This document shows positions 1-7,116 of a DNA stretch of 64,000 bases, piece by piece. The stretch spans positions 1 to 64,000 of the forward strand of contig NZ_JAPAAF010000011.1 of assembly GCF_025907915.1 (NCBI RefSeq), read 5' to 3'. Position 1 is the first letter of the stretch, and each line of letters opens with the position of its first letter. The stretch is from Gaoshiqia sediminis (GTDB lineage: Bacteria; Bacteroidota; Bacteroidia; Bacteroidales; Prolixibacteraceae). The position numbers and the translations under genes are program-made. The notes beneath the pieces are model-generated. The model was not told where the DNA came from and did not search any database. It was given only the letters and a program-made list of their open reading frames with translations.

Positions 1-1030
1 TGAAAGCGTCATCCCGAATTTATTTCGGGATCTCTGTCGGGAATTGCAGAAGCGGCAAATGGCCATAGATGCTGAAACGAGTTCAGCATGACCGCCCCGC
101 CTGCGGACCCGCGTTACAAAATCGCGCCAGCAAATCCATTGGTAGAAGACATGCGACCCCGCGGGGGTCGAACCGGAAGCGTGGCCCCTTTTTTCTATAA
201 GCATTCGATGCCTCCGGCATCCTCCAATTCAGAAAGCGTCATCCCGAATTTATTTCGGGATCTCTGTCGCTAATTGCAGAAGCGGCAAATGGCAATAGAT
301 GCTGAAACAAGTTCAGCATGACCGCTTCTTGTCGTTACAAACGACAGCCAGCGAACCCCTCGTTACCGCTTCGCTCAAACGAGGGATAGGAGAGGCCTGG
401 CCCCTTCTTGCTATAAACATTTGATGCCTCCGGCATCCTCCAACTCTTCTTTGTTCCCGCTTCGATCAAATGAAGGAGAGGAAAGGGCAACAACGTTTAC
501 GTCCGTATAATTCCGGCAGGGATTGCATGTTTATAGAAAATCCATTGATGGAGGACATGCGACCCCGCGGGTGGAACCGGAAGCCTGGCCCCTTTTTCCT
601 ATAAACATTCGATGCCTCCGGCATCCTCCAATTCTGAAAGCGTCCTTTCGAATTTATTTCGGGATCTCTGTCGGGAATTGCAGAAGCGGCAAATGGCAAC
701 GGATGCTGAAACAAGTTCAGCATGACCGCCCCGCCTGCGGACCCGCGTTACAAAATCGCGCCAGCAAATCCATTGGTGGAGGACATGCGACCCCGCGGGT
801 CGAACCGGAAGCCTGGCTCCTTTTTCCTATAAACATTTGATGCCTCCGGCATCCTCCAACTCTGAAAGTGTCCTCCCGAATTTATTTCGGGATCTCTGTC
901 GAGAATTGCAGAAGCGGCAAATGGCCATAGATGCTGAAACAAGTTCAGCATGACCACTTCTTGTCGTTACAAACGACAGCCAGCGAACCCCTCGTTACCG
1001 CTTCGCTCAAACGAGGGATAGGACAGGGCC
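1..1030. repeat. Alternating long intergenic repeats (~165-400 bp units)
   Basis: No gene is seen here. Four units begin at about 1, 230, 633 and 865 with the same block, an inverted CCCGAATTTATTTCGGG followed by a GCAGAAGCGGCAAATGG segment and an inverted GCTGAAACAAGTTCAGC. Units 1 and 3 continue with a shared 'A' tail (CGCCCCGCCTGCGGACC onward). Units 2 and 4 continue with a 'B' tail containing the hairpin CCTCGTT / AACGAGG around ACCGCTTCGCTC. Most units end in ATGCCTCCGGCATCCTCC. Unit 2 is longer because of an extra segment at about 445-540. The short open frames in this stretch are repeat-derived and not credible genes. Confidence 0.85.
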
Positions 1031-1034
1031 TCTT

Positions 1035-1067
1035 ATTCACCTGGTGACTTGGAGTCACCAGGTGAAT
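1035..1067. repeat. 33-bp palindrome, copy 1
   Basis: A perfect inverted repeat with 15-bp arms (ATTCACCTGGTGACT and its complement) and a 3-nt loop. Near-identical copies lie at 4168-4200 and 4468-4500. It sits downstream of the DUF6261 gene, next to a separate terminator hairpin. Confidence 0.85.
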
Positions 1068-1082
1068 TTCGAAAGGAAAACA

Positions 1083-1117
1083 ACTGCCCCCTTCGATTTA
1101 CCGGAGGGGGCAGTTTT
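1083..1117. terminator. Bidirectional terminator hairpin
   Basis: Stem CTGCCCCC / GGGGGCAG, followed by TTTT on the plus strand. It lies just past the stop codon of the leftward DUF6261 gene at 1133 and probably ends that transcript. Confidence 0.6.
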
Positions 1118-1132
1118 GATAGGCGAACGGCA

Positions 1133-1849
1133 TCAGGCGGCCGGTTCCTTTTTTTTGCTGCGGCGTTTCACCGCCTCGTTGTTATCGGCAATAATTTCGG
1201 ACAGCGTGCGGGCAAAGGGGCCGTAAACCGCGTCGTTTACCTGGGCCATGGCGCGCAGGTACACCACCAGCTGGTTGTTGATGATGTCCACCACTTCCCG
1301 TTTCAGGGCCGTGGCATTCACCTGGGTGGTTTCCTGTCCTTTTTCTTCTTCGAAAGCAATGCGGGCAGCCTCAAAATCGTCCTGCGCAGCCTGCAAAGCC
1401 GCCACCAGTTCGGCCAGGCCCGACAGCGACGCGATGGCCGTTTGCACCTCCGGTTTGGCCAGGTCGCCCAGCAGCGAGCCAATCAGCGACGATTCGGTGG
1501 CATAGCTCTCGCCGATCACCGACATGCCATAGTGGTCGAGCACTTTGTTAACCGTTTCGGCGGCGGCTTTCACAGCCGGGTCGGGGTGATACATCATCCC
1601 CTGCACCATGAAAAATACCGAACGCAGGGTGGCATCGCGCATTTCATCTTTTTCTTCGAGCACCGACTCGGCCTTCATGCGGCGAATGGCCTCCGACATG
1701 AGCGCCGACTGCCCCTCCAATCCCGCGAACAAATCGGCCAAATAAGCATCGCTGTTTAAACTCGTTTTCCGGTACGCGCCAATCATGCGCACCAACGCGG
1801 CATCTACTTCCGTAGTGCGGCTGTTGTGATTTAACTTTTCAATCATCAT
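1133..1849 (-). CDS. DUF6261 family protein
   Basis: About 238 residues of an all-helical, acidic-to-neutral protein without signal peptide or membrane segment. It resembles the Bacteroidota family DUF6261, whose members have no known function and often occur in several copies per genome. The pattern seen is a conserved MMYHPDPAVKAAAETV helix in the middle, a long Ala/Glu-rich helix around residues 150-175, and a C-terminal stretch ending in the basic tail KRRSKKK. The ATG pair at 1849/1846 is preferred over an upstream in-frame start near 1939, because the extra N-terminal residues are low-complexity and the first conserved residues follow MIEKLNH. The gene stands alone among repeats. DUF6261 is recognised by pattern only. 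Confidence 0.75.
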   Translation of the reverse strand: MMIEKLNHNSRTTEVDAALVRMIGAYRKTSLNSDAYLADLFAGLEGQSALMSEAIRRMKAESVLEEKDEMRDATLRSVFFMVQGMMYHPDPAVKAAAETVNKVLDHYGMSVIGESYATESSLIGSLLGDLAKPEVQTAIASLSGLAELVAALQAAQDDFEAARIAFEEEKGQETTQVNATALKREVVDIINNQLVVYLRAMAQVNDAVYGPFARTLSEIIADNNEAVKRRSKKKEPAA

Positions 1850-2055
1850 CGTTTTATAAAAATTTAAAGGAATAGTTGAAACACCTTTCGCAAGTAAAAA
1901 ACTCAGGATGAAGGGTGTTTGTATATTTAACAAACACAATTTACAACCAATCGCCCGATAATAGCAAAGAAAATTTGTATTTTTTTGATATAATATTATT
2001 TCTACCCATTAGAAATAAATCTTCAAGCCATCACCTATCCGTTGGTGGAGGCTTC

Positions 2056-2265
2056 AAGATATCTTCACGACTTCCTTTTTCTCTTTTTGGGCGTTTGAAG
2101 AAATCTTCACGGCCTCCCTTTCCTCTTTTTGGGCGTTTGAAGAAATCTTCACGGCTTCCTTTTCAGTTTTTCCGGCTATTAAGAAATCTTCACAGCTCCG
2201 CTAATTCTTTTCCCTAAGCATGAAGATATCTTAACGCCCTCCCTGTTCAATTTCCCGGCGTTTTA
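2056..2265. repeat. Five-unit 42-bp minisatellite
   Basis: Five degenerate tandem units start at about 2056, 2098, 2140, 2181 and 2223. Each begins AAGAAATCTTCACGGC or a variant and is 41-43 bp long. The units abut with no spacers, so this is not a CRISPR array. One frame reads as a 14-residue repeat (KKSSR-PF-LFGRL-like), but it has no initiation signal and ends at once. The rest of 1940-2441 holds no gene I can support. Confidence 0.85.
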
Positions 2266-2441
2266 AGACGTATGTTGAATATGTTTTGTAAATTGGGGAG
2301 CGGAAAATAACAGTTACACAGATCACCCCGGCAGCGGAAGTGTGAGATGACTTGGGGTACAGATAAATGGGTTACCGCCAAATGTGACCTGTTCACTCTA
2401 ATGATTTAAAATATGATGTCTAATACTATAAACTTAAAAGA

Positions 2442-2783
2442 ATGGATAAAAATGACTTTTCTGTCAGACAATTTTTGACAAAAGCAATATATGATTACGA
2501 GGACAAATTAGAGAAAGAAAAAATAAAATATAAAAATCAAGATTCTGGATTTCTTTTTAAAGATACTTACAATGGTCGTTTAGCTCTTTTGAATAAATGT
2601 AGTGCTAGTGGTTGTGATGATATTCCTTCTTTGATTGAATTCTTAAAAACCGTTGACTATAAAAATATTTGCCTGCCAGAAAATGAAAAAAATACAAACA
2701 TGGTATCAGAAGATTTAAAAGACTATTCTTTGATTTTAATATCGCAGTTGGAATCTGTAATGCGTTCAAATTTTGACAATTAA
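2442..2783 (+). CDS. Hypothetical protein, AT-rich
   Basis: Not recognised. The protein is 113 residues, soluble, lysine- and asparagine-rich and probably mostly helical, with no signal peptide. The segment CSASGCDDIPSLIEFL has two cysteines three residues apart, but this is not a recognisable metal motif. The gene is much more AT-rich than the DUF6261 and Nudix genes on either side. Together with its position among repeats this suggests acquired DNA. The ATG follows an A-rich leader. A 27-residue hydrophobic frame starts 10 nt after its stop codon. Confidence 0.55.
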   Translation: MDKNDFSVRQFLTKAIYDYEDKLEKEKIKYKNQDSGFLFKDTYNGRLALLNKCSASGCDDIPSLIEFLKTVDYKNICLPENEKNTNMVSEDLKDYSLILISQLESVMRSNFDN

Positions 2784-2793
2784 TGATTTTATC

Positions 2794-2877
2794 ATGAGTG
2801 TCTGGGGTATTTTAATTGGATTGGTTCTAATAGGAGCAGGAGTATATTTCACCTCCTCCTTGTCACCGCTTCGCTAA
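2794..2877 (+). pseudogene. Short membrane peptide, possibly a gene cut by a repeat
   Basis: The frame starts 10 nt after the preceding gene and encodes 27 residues, MSVWGILIGLVLIGAGVYF followed by eight more. The first 20 or so form one convincing transmembrane helix. From about 2850 the frame runs into repeat sequence (CCGCTTCGCT hairpin, shared with the 1-1030 repeats) and stops. It is either the 5' end of a membrane-protein gene interrupted by the inserted repeat/intron relic, or a very small membrane peptide. The first reading is favoured because the helix codons end exactly where repeat similarity begins. Confidence 0.35.
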
Positions 2878-3070
2878 GACTAGGAGGAAGCTTGTTGTCG
2901 TTTTTAACGACAAAGAGAGGATGGCGATCCAGCCAAGTTGAATGCCGGTTCTGCAAACCCGGATGAGCCGGAAAAACTTCACGTACGGTTTGATGCAAGG
3001 GGCACTGACAGTCAACGCATAAGTTGTACATTTACGTAATGTAAACATTGAGAGGGCTGTCAGGCTCTAC
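2850..3070 (+). mobile_element. Probable group II intron 3' relic (domains V-VI)
   Basis: The segment GAGCCGG...CACGTACGGTTT at about 2964-2992 resembles group II intron domain V, which has GAGCCG and CACGTACGGTTC arms, although the helix is shorter than usual. It is followed by GATGCAAGGGG and a long domain VI-like helix in which CTGACAGTC (about 3006) pairs with GGCTGTCAG (about 3055). The relic ends in GGCTCTACTCTAT, like many intron 3' ends. The DVI loop carries a further small hairpin around TTTACG. No reverse transcriptase or 5' intron end is present, so this is a fragment. The upstream part (2850-2935) has two hairpins also found in the repeats at the window start. Confidence 0.5.
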
Positions 3071-3115
3071 TCTATTGGTTAGTTTAAACGAGTGATTTAT
3101 TAAAAATAGACAGTC

Positions 3116-4081
3116 ATGGATATACTAGAAGCCATCAAAGAAAATCAACAATCTCTCAAAGTGTTTTTGGAAAAGGAGATGTATTTGCATACTTCAGTTC
3201 CCTTAAGGCTACTCCTTTGTGATGGTGATAACCCATTGTTAATAAAATATTCAGAAGAAATAGGGAGACCATTATTTGTATGGACAATAACTAGCCTAGA
3301 AGAACTCTCTCCTACTTTACTTGAAGGCTTGCAATTTGATTTAAGCAATCCGTGTAATTGGGACCCGAGATTTATCCCTAACAGGAATAAAATTCCTGTT
3401 CGAGAATTTTTAGCACGAAAATTTTGTGCTGCTAAAGATGGAAATCGTTATACCCCGTCACAAATAATAAAAGCTACGGCAAATAAGTTAGGATTTACTC
3501 ATTTTGACCAAGATAGACAAAAGTACCTAAAAGACTCTTTAGATTGGAAATTAAGCAATCCAAATGAAGAAAATCAAACAAAAGATTTAAGTCTAGTAGA
3601 CAGTCATTTATTTTATTTGGCCAAATGGACAATCGAAGCAATCGATTATCTAATTGAAGATGAGGTAAAATTTACAGCGTTTTATGCGCTAGACAAAATT
3701 GAAAATACTATCGGAGATACTAGTGTGTTCTGTATTCAAACTGGTGGTTTACTTCGACTTGAATTTGACACTGAACGATTTCGTTTGAAGGCGAAAGAAA
3801 AAGAAATTGAATTTAATAAAGTAAATGGTTCATTTATTTGTGTGAAAGGCGCAACTGGAAAAATGACAATATCCTCAAATTTATTGGAAGGAGAAGTAAT
3901 TATTCCATATTCAAACATAGTTACGTCTAACTCAATTAGATCTGATGTTAAGTTAAAGAATATAGGTGGAAATATTTGTTTATATAACAGACTATTAAAT
4001 GATTTCGAAGTAGGGGAACTAAGAAAAAAAGAATCAAGAAAGAAACTAATTAAAGAACTAAAAGAAGAAAAAAACAACTGA
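3116..4081 (+). CDS. Hypothetical protein, possible LamG-like C-terminus
   Basis: Not recognised as a family. The protein is 321 residues, with no signal peptide and no membrane helix. The N-terminal ~190 residues look mixed alpha/beta. Residues ~195-305 look beta-rich and end in GGNICLYNRLLNDFEVGEL, similar to the last strand of LamG/concanavalin-like domains (LYNRALSDEEI pattern). A very basic, Lys/Glu-rich helix closes the protein. The gene is AT-rich like its neighbour at 2442 and unlike the flanking chromosome, which suggests joint acquisition. The LamG reading is a pattern impression only. Confidence 0.5.
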   Translation: MDILEAIKENQQSLKVFLEKEMYLHTSVPLRLLLCDGDNPLLIKYSEEIGRPLFVWTITSLEELSPTLLEGLQFDLSNPCNWDPRFIPNRNKIPVREFLARKFCAAKDGNRYTPSQIIKATANKLGFTHFDQDRQKYLKDSLDWKLSNPNEENQTKDLSLVDSHLFYLAKWTIEAIDYLIEDEVKFTAFYALDKIENTIGDTSVFCIQTGGLLRLEFDTERFRLKAKEKEIEFNKVNGSFICVKGATGKMTISSNLLEGEVIIPYSNIVTSNSIRSDVKLKNIGGNICLYNRLLNDFEVGELRKKESRKKLIKELKEEKNN

Positions 4082-4089
4082 TAAACAAT

Positions 4090-4130
4090 TAAGCGTTCGG
4101 CCAGTGCGCAGCACAGTGGCTGAGCGCGGT
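4090..4130. repeat. Isolated imperfect hairpin
   Basis: GCGTTCGGCCAGTG pairs with CAGTGGCTGAGCGC around a short loop (about 4094-4128), just after the stop codon of the AT-rich gene. It may act as a terminator, although no T-run follows. Confidence 0.4.
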
Positions 4131-4167
4131 GTTGACGTAAACCGGGATTAATAGCAGAGCATGTCTT

Positions 4168-4200
4168 ATTCACCAGGTGACTCGAAGTCACCAGGTGAAT
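4168..4200. repeat. 33-bp palindrome, copy 2
   Basis: Same element as at 1035-1067, with one mismatch between the arms (ATTCACCAGGTGACT). Copies 1 and 2 bracket the DUF6261 gene and the AT-rich island. The gene-free stretch 4082-4587 otherwise holds only GC-rich hairpins. Confidence 0.85.
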
Positions 4201-4467
4201 TCCGAAAAAAGCAAACCCCTGCTCTTCCGGGTATGCCAACGACGGCGGTTGGCTGGATCGGATTTCAATCCTCATGAGCTGAATCGTTTTTTTATCCCCT
4301 TGCTCGCGCCCTTTCGGGGCTTTGGTAAACGCGTAATGCTATAATGACAGGGCGTTGCCCTGCCTTAGTGTTGTTGCACCTTTGGTGCATAGAAGCGGAA
4401 ACGCGGCAGGCCGGTCAGGCCAACGGCCTGCAAGCAACAGCCCGCGGCAACGCCGTGTGGAAGTTTT

Positions 4468-4500
4468 ATTCACCAGGTGACTCGAAGTCGCCAGGAGAAT
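4468..4500. repeat. 33-bp palindrome, copy 3 (degenerate)
   Basis: Third copy. The left arm is identical to copy 2, while the right arm has two substitutions that weaken the stem. It lies 88 bp before the chosen Nudix start codon. Confidence 0.75.
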
Positions 4501-4587
4501 GTCGAAATGACGATGGGGCGGTGGGCGTTTCCCGAAATCCGCAACGAGAATTTTCGTATTTTCAGCCTCCTGAAAAAAGACTTGTTT

Positions 4588-5307
4588 ATGATTAAATTAA
4601 TAGTCAACCGATACGACGGCGTGATGGCCGACGAAACCACACTTCCGGATGATCCGAATGAATTTGCAGAAGAAATTGCAGGAATACTTGCATCGCTACA
4701 GGATAAAAAACTGCTGTGGGTAAAGATACCGATCGGGAAATCGGATTTTATCCCGATCCTGACCCGGCTGGATTTTGAATTTCATCATTGCGACGAGAAA
4801 AACCTGATGCTGGTTAAGAAATTGCTTCCGGATGCGGTACTTCCTGCCACAAAAAACTACATCGCAGGCGTTGGCGCCATCGTGTTGCACGAAGGACGGC
4901 TGCTGGTGGTGAAAGACCGGTTTTTTGCCGGCTATAAACTTCCCGGCGGGCATATTGATAAAAACGAATCGCTGAAAGATGCCCTGAAACGTGAAGTTTT
5001 CGAGGAAACGGGAATACAGGTTGAATTTGAGTCCATCATGAATGTTGGCCATTTCCGCAACGGGCAGTTTGGCGAATCGAACCTTTACCTGGTGTGCACC
5101 GCCAAAGCACTTTCTGACGAAATTGCCGTAAATGACTCGTCTGAAATTGTGGAAGCCAGGTGGATTGACCCGGTGGCTTTTTTACAATCGGACGAGGTAA
5201 ATGCCTATAATAAAAGCGTTGTTGAGGCAGCGCTTCACAACAAAGGACTTAAACTGATTGAGCGGCAGATCAAACTGAGAGTGTCTGGCGGAGAAGTATT
5301 TTTTTAA
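4588..5307 (+). CDS. Nudix hydrolase, NUDT6-like
   Basis: A 239-residue cytosolic Nudix hydrolase of the type that splits nucleoside diphosphates linked to another group. The Nudix box is complete at about residues 125-148: G-x5-E-x7-REV-x-EE-x-GI. An N-terminal domain of about 90 residues precedes it, with a W-V-K-IP-IGKSDFIPIL segment and a following F-HH motif. This matches the pre-Nudix domain of the animal NUDT6 group. The ATG at 4588 (MIKLIVNRYDG) is chosen because an upstream in-frame start would run through the degenerate palindrome. The gene is convergent with the NTF2-like gene. The substrate cannot be read from sequence. Confidence 0.85.
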   Translation: MIKLIVNRYDGVMADETTLPDDPNEFAEEIAGILASLQDKKLLWVKIPIGKSDFIPILTRLDFEFHHCDEKNLMLVKKLLPDAVLPATKNYIAGVGAIVLHEGRLLVVKDRFFAGYKLPGGHIDKNESLKDALKREVFEETGIQVEFESIMNVGHFRNGQFGESNLYLVCTAKALSDEIAVNDSSEIVEARWIDPVAFLQSDEVNAYNKSVVEAALHNKGLKLIERQIKLRVSGGEVFF

Positions 5308-5446
5308 AGATCCGCTTGCCAATCCCGGAGGTGTCTGTTGAACTACCGACACAGATGTTTTGATCGTTTCTTGGTGCAAAATACGATCGGTCCAAAGGCA
5401 AAAAATGCTTTGGTCAGTTTACAGAGCCGGGACGTTGCTTTTTCAA

Positions 5447-5836
5447 TTATCCGTTGATGATGGTTGCAGTATCTACTGCCTGGAAAAAATGGCTGACTTT
5501 GCCGTCTTTGAAAGTCCACGCATGTGTAGCTTGAGCTTTGAAGGGCTTTCCGGTCCTTTTCAACGTGCCGGTGTAATAACCCACTACCGCTACTTTGTCT
5601 CCGCCATCGATAAAATCGGAAATTTCGATATTGAAATTATCAATGTAGTCCGGGATTTTTGCAAGAACCTTCTCAACCACTGCGTTGTGGCCTACGTATT
5701 TACCATCGCCTTCTACCATAGGCATACCGGGACATTCTTCCCAGACAATGTCGTCGTGCCAGGTTGTTAAAACTGTTGCAATGTCGCCTTTTGCAAAACT
5801 CTCGTATCCCTTCTTTAAAATGTCTAAATTTTTCAT
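5447..5836 (-). CDS. NTF2-like / SnoaL-type protein
   Basis: A 129-residue cytosolic protein of the NTF2/ketosteroid-isomerase-like fold. It shows the typical start (LKKGYESFAKGDIATVLTTW), a W-x-E segment, a GxY/VGHNAV loop, and the late strands GDKVAVVGYYTG and AWTFKDGKVSHFFQAVDT. Members include small isomerases and hydrolases as well as many proteins of unknown role, and no specific activity can be assigned. The ATG at 5836 is preferred to an upstream frame that lacks family similarity. One copy of the structured element at 5898-6038 sits 61 bp upstream of this start. Confidence 0.8.
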   Translation of the reverse strand: MKNLDILKKGYESFAKGDIATVLTTWHDDIVWEECPGMPMVEGDGKYVGHNAVVEKVLAKIPDYIDNFNIEISDFIDGGDKVAVVGYYTGTLKRTGKPFKAQATHAWTFKDGKVSHFFQAVDTATIING

Positions 5837-5897
5837 GGGTTCAAATTTTTGTAATTGTTTATCATGTGCGGATCTGATGATACAAGTTCGGTCAATT

Positions 5898-6038
5898 CTA
5901 CTTTGACACATTCGAAAAATCCGGATGTTTTCACCCTAAATCCCTAAAGGGAACACCCGGATTTTTCTCCTGACACCCTTCAGGAACGGGGTAAAACAGG
6001 AGAAAAAATCTAACACCAATCTTAATCTGTCAAAGTAG
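5898..6038. repeat. Structured MITE-like element, copy 1
   Basis: A 141-bp unit bounded by inverted CTACTTTGACA / TGTCAAAGTAG. Inside are two hairpins. The first has arms AAAAATCCGGATGTT / AACACCCGGATTTTT around a CCCTAAAGGG core, and the second pairs TCTCCTG with CAGGAGA. A second copy in the same orientation lies at 6368-6505. There is no coding capacity. It may be a MITE or a chromosomal palindromic repeat. Confidence 0.85.
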
Positions 6039-6367
6039 GATTAAGAAACTGTAGAAATGCAGTGTGTGAGGGCGTTTCAATTAAATGGCTTATTGTAAGG
6101 CATTGAAAGAACGCGATCGTTTCCTGCAAAGAGGAATCCGATGAATGAGACGCAATCTCACCACGATCAGATTAAGCGTATGATTTTTGGATTTTTTCAG
6201 TTGTACAATTACTCACTACTACGAAAAAGACAGCAGATTTAGTTACAACTTGTTTCGTGTTTTCCAGGTGAATGAAGTGCCGGGATATTTCCAGCGTTTA
6301 AATGATAAACTATTCGTGTGTGCAGACCGTACTATCTCTGTAAACGAATATCATTATTCATCTAATT

Positions 6368-6505
6368 CTACTTTGACACATTCGAAAAATCTGCCTGTTT
6401 TTACCCTGAACCCTAAAGGGAACAGCCAGATTTTTCTCCTGTCACCCTTTAGGGCGGGGTAAAACAGGAGAAAAATCGAGATTCTTTTTTAATCTGTCAA
6501 AGTAG
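6368..6505. repeat. Structured MITE-like element, copy 2
   Basis: A 138-bp copy with perfect 13-bp terminal inverted repeats (TTCTACTTTGACA, counting two flanking bases). Its first hairpin differs from copy 1 at several stem positions, and at least one difference is compensated (C-G in copy 1, T-A in copy 2). It ends 16 bp before the cupin start codon and therefore probably forms part of that gene's leader. The 330 bp between the copies (6039-6367) contains no gene I can support. Confidence 0.85.
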
Positions 6506-6521
6506 AACTAAATAAATCGTT

Positions 6522-6896
6522 ATGAAAATAAAAAAAGAAAACATTCCGGTAGCGATGGAAGGACCAGGTACCTTTATGCGCGTACAACCTGATTTTGGTG
6601 GTATGACCGTTTGTTTTAACGAGTTTCCTAAAGGAACAGATTTTACACCTTTGCTAAAGGGACTGGAAAATGACAGTTGCCACTGTCCTCATTGGGGCTA
6701 TATTTTAAGTGGCTCTTTACTTGTAAAATATGACGATGAAACTCAGGAAATTTTGAATGAAGGAGATCTGTTTTTTCTTCCGCATGGGCATACGGTAATC
6801 GTTCAGGAGGATGTTAAGTTCATTGAATTTAGTCCTTCAAAAGAATTTAAAGAGGTAATTGACCATGTAGCCAACGTAATGGCTGGTAAAGGTTGA
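6522..6896 (+). CDS. Small cupin-domain protein
   Basis: A 124-residue single-domain cupin, cytosolic. The usual cupin motif 1 histidines are partly visible in SCHCPHWGYILSGSLLVKYDDE (about residues 52-73). Motif 2 reads NEGDLFFLPHGHTVIV (about 79-94), with a His pair consistent with metal binding. Proteins of this sort are often sensors or small isomerase/dioxygenase-like proteins, and no substrate is indicated. The ATG directly follows the second structured element, so this element may influence its translation. The gene has no operon partner. Confidence 0.8.
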   Translation: MKIKKENIPVAMEGPGTFMRVQPDFGGMTVCFNEFPKGTDFTPLLKGLENDSCHCPHWGYILSGSLLVKYDDETQEILNEGDLFFLPHGHTVIVQEDVKFIEFSPSKEFKEVIDHVANVMAGKG

Positions 6897-7116
6897 CGTG
6901 CATGCCCGTGTTGAACAAATAGGTGACTCGACGGCACGTAGTATCCTCCGCTGGCGAACTTTTGTAAACGCTCGTGTTTCCGCATTCGCGCCGATGGACA
7001 GTTGGGCTTTGGCGCTTTTTAAAAGGTTGCCGTTCAACCCAATTCATGATGAATGTTTGTGCCGGTATCCTTGAAAATCGTTTTTGTGATGTCGTAATCT
7101 AAAGTCATGTTTTGTG

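Noticed and set aside
1915-2217. 100-codon open frame over the minisatellite
   Set aside because: It is made of tandem repeat DNA with no family similarity and no initiation signal.
2056-2265. CRISPR-like periodicity
   Set aside because: The units are adjacent, diverge along their whole length and have no unique spacers. No cas gene is present.
4090-4130. attC-like hairpin after an AT-rich gene
   Set aside because: The arms lack clear integron core sites and no integrase is present, so an integron cassette is not supported.
6187-6462. Open frame between and into the second structured element
   Set aside because: It runs into the repeat and has no domain or signal. Composition is non-coding.
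6897-7116. Possible tRNA or small RNA between cupin and serine hydrolase
   Set aside because: No cloverleaf, T-loop or promoter could be fitted.
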